A stretch of DNA of 34,908 nucleotides from DASVHS01 sp038244815 (GTDB lineage: Bacteria; Acidobacteriota; Thermoanaerobaculia; Gp7-AA8), in the NCBI GenBank assembly GCA_038244815.1, contig JBBRTB010000036.1:1-34908 (forward strand), read 5' to 3'. The position numbers and the translations under genes are program-made. Shown here in pieces: positions 30,399 through 34,908 of the stretch. Every line of letters begins with the position of its first letter. Position 1 is the first letter of the stretch. The notes beneath the pieces are model-generated. The model did not search any database, was not told where the DNA came from, and saw only the letters and a list, made by a program, of their open reading frames with translations.

Positions 30399-33300
30399 CG
30401 GCGCGGAATCGCCGGCGAAGGCGTCGGAGCGAGGACGGCGTGCTGTTCCTGCAGCGCCGCAAACGTGCGCACGCCGTCGCGTCCGGCACGGATTCCCTCG
30501 ACGCACGCGGTCGCCGCGGTGAGCGTGGTGATGCAGGGGATGCTGAGCTGCAGGGCATTGCGGCGGATGTACGTGTCGTCGTGAAACGCGGATCGTCCCA
30601 GCGGCGTGTTGATGACGAGCGTGACCTCGCCGTTGATCATGCGGTCGATGATGTTCGGCCGCTCGATCTCGTGCACCTTCCAGGTCAGGCCGACGTCGAT
30701 GCCATGACGGATCAGAAAATCGCGCGTGCCCGAGGTGGCGATCAGCTTGAATCCGAGGACGGAGAGCTCGCGAGCCAGCTGAGCGACGATGGGGCGTTTG
30801 TCGTTGTCGTTGACGGAGATGAACGCCGTCCCGCCGAGCGGAAGCCGCACCCCGGCGCCGAGCAGCGCTTTCGCGTACGCCTCGCCGAAGTTGTGCGAGC
30901 TGCCCATGACCTCGCCCGTCGACTTCATCTCCGGACCGAGAACGGTGTCTTCGCGCGGGAAGCGGCCGAAGGGAAACACCGGCGCCTTGATGAAGAAGCC
31001 CTCGACGCGCGGCTCGGTGACCAGTCCCTGTTCGCGCAATGACTGTCCGGCCATCACGCACGCGGCGATCTTGGCGAAGGGAACGCCGGTCGCTTTCGAG
31101 ACGTAGGGGATGGTGCGCGATGCCCGTGGATTCACTTCCAGCACGTACAGCTCGCCGTGTTGAATCGCGTACTGCACGTTCATCAGTCCGATGACCTGGA
31201 GCGCGCGCGCCAGCTCCACGGTGCGGCGGCGGATGCGGTCCTGCTCGCGGTGTCCGATGATGTATGGCGGGATGACAGTCGTGGAGTCGCCGGAGTGAAT
31301 GCCGGCCAGCTCGATGTGCTCCATCACGCCGGCGATGACGACGTCGGTGCCGTCGGCGATGGCGTCGACATCGAGCTCGATGGCGTCCTCCAGAAAGCGG
31401 TCGACGAGGATAGGCTGCCCGGGTGCGGCTTCCACGGCGTAGGCCATGTATTCGCGCAGCGACAGGTCGTCGTAGACGATGGCCATGGCCCGTCCGCCGA
31501 GGACGTACGAGGGGCGGACCACTACGGGATAGCCGATACGGTTGGCCACGCGCAGCGCATCGGCCTCCGTCATGGCCGTCCCGTTCGCCGGCACGAGGAT
31601 GTTGTGCTCTCGTGTGAGCTCGCCGAATCGTTCGCGGTCCTCGGCGATGTCGATGGAATCGACCGACGTTCCCCACATGGGCACGCCGGCATCGGCCAGC
31701 TGCTTGGCGAGCTTCAGCGGAGTCTGTCCGCCGAACTGCACGATCACGCCCTCGGGCTTTTCGAGATCGACGATCTCCAGGACGTCTTCGAGCGTCAGCG
31801 GTTCAAAGTAGAGACGGTCGGAGGTGTCGTAGTCCGTCGACACCGTCTCGGGATTGCAGTTGACCATGATGGTCTCGAATCCGCTTTCGCGCAGGGCGAA
31901 CGACGCGTGCACGCAGCAGGTGTCGAACTCGATGCCCTGGCCGATGCGGTTCGGCCCCGAGCCGAGGATGATGACCTTGCGGCGGTCCGTCGGCGCGGCT
32001 TCGTTCTCCTGCTCGTACGTGGAGTAGAGATAGGGAGTGGACGCTTCGAATTCGGCGGCGCAGGTATCGACGCGCTTGTAGACCGGACGGACTCCCAGCG
32101 CATGACGCTCCCGGCGGACTTCGTCTTCGGTGCGGTTCCGGAGCCTGGCGATCTGGCGGTCGGAGAAGCCGTTGCGCTTCCAGCGAAGCATGGCCTGGCG
32201 GTGGGGCGCTTCTCCTGACCCGGATCCCTCGCGGTCTGCGCCGCTCCGGATGTCATCCTCCATCTTCACGATCTCGCGGATCTCGCGCAGAAACCAGGGA
32301 TCGATCATGGAGATCTGGTAGATCTGATCGACGGTCATGCCGCTGCGCATGGCATCGGCGAGCGCGAAGATCCGGTCGGGTGTCGGCGTGCGCAGAAGCT
32401 CCGGCAGCCGTTCCACCGGAAAATCGCGTGTCTCCAGTCCGCTCACGCCAATCTCCAGTGAGCGCAGTCCCTTCTGCAACGCTTCGTTGAACGTGCGGCC
32501 GATGGCCATGGCCTCGCCGACCGACTGCATGGACAGGCCGAGGATCGGCGGGGTCTCGCGGAATTTCTCGAAGGCGAAACGGGGAAGCTTCACGACCACG
32601 TAGTCGATGGACGGCTCGAACGAAGCCGGAGTCTTTTTGGTGATGTCGTTCGGGATCTCGTCGAGCGTGTACCCGGCCGCGAGCTTGGCGGCGAACTTGG
32701 CGATGGGAAACCCGGTCGCTTTCGAAGCCAGTGCGGACGAGCGGGAGACGCGCGGGTTCATCTCGATGGCCAGCCGGCGTCCCGTGGAGGGATGGACCGC
32801 GAACTGGATGTTGCTGCCGCCGGTCTCGACGCCGATGGCGCGGATGATGCGCTTGGCCTCGTCACGCATCGCCTGGTACTCGTCGTTGGTCAGCGTCTGC
32901 TGCGGTGCCACGGTGATGGAGTCGCCGGTGTGCACGCCCATCGGATCGAGGTTCTCGATCGAGCAGACGATGATCACGTTGTCGGCTTTGTCGCGCATCA
33001 CCTCGAGCTCGAACTCTTTCCAGCCGGTCACCGACTCTTCCACGAGCACGCTGTGCACTGGCGAGAGATCGAGGCCGTGCGCGACGATCGTGCGGAACTC
33101 TTCGATGTTGTAGGCGATCCCGCCGCCGGAGCCGCCCAGGGTGAACGACGGACGGATGACGAGAGGGAAGCTGATGTCGCGCACGATCAGCTCCGCCTCT
33201 TCCAGCGTGGTCGCGGAACCGGAGCGAGGAACCTCCACGCCGATCCGCACCATCGCTTCCTTGAACAACTGCCGGTCCTCGGCCGTCTTGATGGCCAGAT

Positions 33301-33658
33301 AGTTCGCGCCGATCAGCTCGACCCCGTGGCGCTCCAGCGCGCCGTTCTCCCACAGCGCCGTCGCCAGGTTGATGCCGGTCTGGCCGCCCACGGTCGGAAG
33401 AATCGCGTCCGGTTTCTCCCGCTCGATGATCCGCTCCAGCGATTCCGGCGTCAGCGGCTCGATGTACGTGCGATCGGCGAATTCCGGATCGGTCATGATC
33501 GTGGCCGGGTTCGAATTGACGAGGATGATCCGGTAGCCTTCTTCCTTCAGCGCTTTGCAGGCCTGCGTGCCCGAATAGTCGAACTCGCAGCCCTGGCCGA
33601 TGACGATCGGGCCGGAGCCAATGATGAGGATGGAATGAATGTCGGTCCGCTTCGGCAA
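30395..33658 (-). CDS. carB: Carbamoyl-phosphate synthase large subunit
   Basis: 1087 residues from a TTG at 33658 (read as MPKRTDIHSILIIGSG). CarB uses ammonia from CarA, bicarbonate and two ATP to make carbamoyl phosphate for pyrimidines and arginine. Two ATP-grasp halves are seen: the first opens with GSGPIVIGQGCEFDYSGTQA and has SFTLGGSGGGIAY, the second opens with GSGPNRIGQGIEFDTCCVHA and has SYVLGGRAMAIVY. The C-terminal MGS-like allosteric domain (from about residue 950) includes ATSGTRDFLIRHGIDVGLTW. An approximately ten-residue Ser/Gly/Asp-rich insert (SGADREGSGSGEAPH) near residue 480 is slightly unusual. carA is not in the window. Confidence 0.96.
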   Translation of the reverse strand: MPKRTDIHSILIIGSGPIVIGQGCEFDYSGTQACKALKEEGYRIILVNSNPATIMTDPEFADRTYIEPLTPESLERIIEREKPDAILPTVGGQTGINLATALWENGALERHGVELIGANYLAIKTAEDRQLFKEAMVRIGVEVPRSGSATTLEEAELIVRDISFPLVIRPSFTLGGSGGGIAYNIEEFRTIVAHGLDLSPVHSVLVEESVTGWKEFELEVMRDKADNVIIVCSIENLDPMGVHTGDSITVAPQQTLTNDEYQAMRDEAKRIIRAIGVETGGSNIQFAVHPSTGRRLAIEMNPRVSRSSALASKATGFPIAKFAAKLAAGYTLDEIPNDITKKTPASFEPSIDYVVVKLPRFAFEKFRETPPILGLSMQSVGEAMAIGRTFNEALQKGLRSLEIGVSGLETRDFPVERLPELLRTPTPDRIFALADAMRSGMTVDQIYQISMIDPWFLREIREIVKMEDDIRSGADREGSGSGEAPHRQAMLRWKRNGFSDRQIARLRNRTEDEVRRERHALGVRPVYKRVDTCAAEFEASTPYLYSTYEQENEAAPTDRRKVIILGSGPNRIGQGIEFDTCCVHASFALRESGFETIMVNCNPETVSTDYDTSDRLYFEPLTLEDVLEIVDLEKPEGVIVQFGGQTPLKLAKQLADAGVPMWGTSVDSIDIAEDRERFGELTREHNILVPANGTAMTEADALRVANRIGYPVVVRPSYVLGGRAMAIVYDDLSLREYMAYAVEAAPGQPILVDRFLEDAIELDVDAIADGTDVVIAGVMEHIELAGIHSGDSTTVIPPYIIGHREQDRIRRRTVELARALQVIGLMNVQYAIQHGELYVLEVNPRASRTIPYVSKATGVPFAKIAACVMAGQSLREQGLVTEPRVEGFFIKAPVFPFGRFPREDTVLGPEMKSTGEVMGSSHNFGEAYAKALLGAGVRLPLGGTAFISVNDNDKRPIVAQLARELSVLGFKLIATSGTRDFLIRHGIDVGLTWKVHEIERPNIIDRMINGEVTLVINTPLGRSAFHDDTYIRRNALQLSIPCITTLTAATACVEGIRAGRDGVRTFAALQEQHAVLAPTPSPAIPRR

Positions 33659-33681
33659 GGCGCGCTGATAATACTTCGACG

Positions 33682-34179
33682 ATGCCTCATTTCGTCGAAT
33701 GGGATTCGCTCGAAGTCCGTGTGGACGGAGACAAGCTCAACACCATCGTGAAGTCGATGGTCGGACAGGCCGGGCCGCTCGAAGAGATCGACCTTCTCTT
33801 CTTCAATGGATTGTTGCGCGTGGCCGGGACCATCCGGAAATTCATCGCCGTTCCCTTTACTGTCGACATCACCGGGATCCAGGCAGGAGGCACGACCATT
33901 CGCGTGCCGCTGCGGAGCGCTTCGGCCGCTGGATTTCCGATTCCTTCCATCCTGTTCGGCCTGATCAGGAGCCGCCTGCCGAAGGAGCTGGTGGCATACG
34001 AAGAGCCGGCCACACTGGTGATGAGTCTGGATCGGTTCTTGCCCGACTTTATCGACGCCGACATCCAGAACATCTGGATCGTCGACGGAGGACTCGTCGT
34101 CACGCTGGGGAAGGGCGGCGCAGACCTGCCGCCCGGATCCATGAGAGGTTCCGATGGACACGACGATCGCGCAGAGTGA
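33682..34179 (+). CDS. Hypothetical protein, 165 residues
   Basis: It starts 23 nt from the divergent carB start. A GATAAT box lies about 13 nt before the ATG, so the leader would be very short. The protein alternates short amphipathic strands and helices (MPHFVEWDSLEVRVDGDKL, LLFFNGLLRVAGTIRKF, VPFTVDITGIQAGGTTIRV) and has no signal peptide or membrane span. The pattern is loosely like lipid-binding DUF2993/LmeA proteins, but I would not assign that. Its last 26 nt overlap the next gene, so the two are probably co-expressed. Confidence 0.65.
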   Translation: MPHFVEWDSLEVRVDGDKLNTIVKSMVGQAGPLEEIDLLFFNGLLRVAGTIRKFIAVPFTVDITGIQAGGTTIRVPLRSASAAGFPIPSILFGLIRSRLPKELVAYEEPATLVMSLDRFLPDFIDADIQNIWIVDGGLVVTLGKGGADLPPGSMRGSDGHDDRAE

Positions 34180-34630
34180 ACGAAATGAACCGAATGATGG
34201 CGCGCGCCGGTTTTACGATCGTCTGCGCGAGCGCATTCATGCCTATGTCGACGGCGGCGGTCACGTCGTCGAGGCGGTGGCCGATTACCTGCTGCTCGTC
34301 CCGGATACGTTCATGCTGCTGTGGCGCCTGGCGAAAGATGGCCGCGTGAACGGTAAGAACAAAGTTCTGCTCGGTACCGGCATCGTCTACTTCATCTCTC
34401 CTTTCGACCTCGTTCCCGAGGCGCTCCTCGGACCGGTTGGTTATCTCGACGACCTCGTCTTCGGCGTCTATATCCTCAATAAGATGCTCGCCGACACCGA
34501 TCCGGCGATCCTCCGCCAGCATTGGAGCGGCCCGGAAGATGTGCTGGCCGCGATGCGGAAAGTCCTGCATGCCGCCGACAGACTCGTGGCCGATGGCGTG
34601 TTCGGCAAACTGAAGAAGATGGCGAAGTAG
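34154..34630 (+). CDS. DUF1232 (YkvA-like) membrane protein
   Basis: 158 residues. The DUF1232 core lies at about 68-108: RVNGKNKVLLGTGIVYFISP, then FDLVPEALLGPVGYLDDLVF. The YFxSPxDLxPE...GYLDD pattern is the family signature. A hydrophobic segment there probably dips into the membrane. The family's function is unknown. It overlaps the preceding hypothetical gene by 26 nt. Confidence 0.83.
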   Translation: MDTTIAQSERNEPNDGARRFYDRLRERIHAYVDGGGHVVEAVADYLLLVPDTFMLLWRLAKDGRVNGKNKVLLGTGIVYFISPFDLVPEALLGPVGYLDDLVFGVYILNKMLADTDPAILRQHWSGPEDVLAAMRKVLHAADRLVADGVFGKLKKMAK

Positions 34631-34652
34631 TCGGAGGACGCCCCGCCACCGG

Positions 34653-34740
34653 TCATTCCGAGCGCCGAAGAGCGCGAGGAATCTGGGCGGGGGACGCCGC
34701 CACCCAGATTCCTCGCCGTCTTCGCGGCTCGGAATGACGG
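34653..34740. repeat. REP-like palindromic repeat, complete copy
   Basis: The left arm TCATTCCGAGC...GAGGAATCTGGG is the near-exact complement of the right arm CCCAGATTCCTCGC...GCTCGGAATGAC, around a short GC-rich centre (GGACGCCGCC). It can form a hairpin of more than 30 bp. It lies directly after the DUF1232 gene. Confidence 0.88.
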
Positions 34741-34746
34741 GGTAGC

Positions 34747-34799
34747 GAATCTGGGCGGGGGACGCCGCCACCCAGATTCCTCGCCGTCTTCGCGGCTTC
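34747..34799. repeat. REP-like repeat, truncated second copy
   Basis: GAATCTGGGCGGGGGACGCC, its complement and the right arm TTCCTCGCCGTCTTCGCGGC repeat the previous copy almost base for base. The outer TCATTCCGAGC arm is missing on both ends. The copy stops exactly at the stop codon of the right-end transposase fragment. Confidence 0.82.
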
Positions 34800-34908
34800 T
34801 AATGAACCTCCTGTGCCGGAGTGAGATGAAAGCCGAGAGTGGCGGCCTTTTTTTTCAGTGAGTTGAGGAGACGTTCGCGGTAGCGTTGCTCGTAGTAGTT
34901 GGCGCCGA
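34799..34908 (-). CDS. Partial protein C-terminus, probably an IS transposase
   Basis: The minus strand from 34908 encodes about 36 residues (GANYYEQRYRERLLNSL, then KKKAATLGFHLTPAQEVH) ending at TAG 34801-34799. A Tyr-rich, Arg/Lys-rich tail ending in an LGF segment is the usual C-terminus of several IS transposase families. The IS family cannot be settled from this piece. Confidence 0.45.
   Translation of the reverse strand, partial: GANYYEQRYRERLLNSLKKKAATLGFHLTPAQEVH

Noticed and set aside
29772..31676. 634-residue minus-strand frame across the H1-like gene and carB
   Set aside because: Arg/His-rich shadow frame of carB with no domain; carB itself is unambiguous in the other frame.

Overview
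The window is a GC-rich, densely coded bacterial chromosome segment of mostly housekeeping genes, with many GTG/TTG starts and 1-4 nt stop/start overlaps. The gene content (CAP-domain exported protein, very large NtrY-like kinase, folP-cdaA-cdaR-glmM cluster, MurA with Asp at the usual Cys position, histone-H1-like basic protein, lipoproteins) together with short palindromic intergenic repeats would fit Acidobacteriota or a related soil/sediment phylum. That assignment is inference: there is no rRNA in the window. Both ends look like insertion-sequence fragments (an IS630-type N-terminus at 1-60 and a probable transposase C-terminus at 34799-34908), so the segment may be a contig bounded by IS copies.

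1-8.8 kb, mostly minus strand: a thioredoxin-reductase-like flavoprotein with an apparent 1-nt frameshift at its start, an exported CAP-domain protein, a 1262-residue membrane histidine kinase without a partner regulator, a small exported protein, then mogA > namZ-like > rluA-like overlapping end to end. 8.9-12 kb: queA (bracketed by tandem repeats), a 2Fe-2S ferredoxin, a small unknown protein, and an HTH-only Lrp/AsnC-like regulator coupled to an EamA transporter.

12.05-12.76 kb is the most notable locus. It encodes an exported DUF1223 (thioredoxin-like) protein in which the first Cys of the CxxC motif is an in-frame TGA. The TGA is followed directly by a two-stem hairpin with an AGUU apical loop, in the position expected of a bacterial SECIS element. 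I read it as a probable selenoprotein with a UxxC redox centre.

12.7-17.2 kb: a DUF2892-SRPBCC membrane protein, a threonine-dehydratase-like PLP enzyme, a lipoprotein, and an amidase-GerMN pair. 17.23-17.57 kb has no protein gene but carries a promoter-like sequence, a strongly self-complementary stretch and an intrinsic terminator: a candidate ~180-nt structured RNA (6S-like in size).

17.6-23.6 kb is one long minus-strand run: MBL-fold hydrolase > purS > exported beta-propeller-like protein > purQ > fabG > glycosyltransferase > tmk > holB. 23.6-28.6 kb is a plus-strand run: murA > folP > cdaA > cdaR > glmM, linking peptidoglycan precursor synthesis, folate and c-di-AMP. 28.6-34.9 kb: an SDR, a histone-H1-like protein with a beta-rich C-terminal region, carB (minus), an unknown protein overlapping a DUF1232 protein, REP-like palindromes and the right-end IS fragment.
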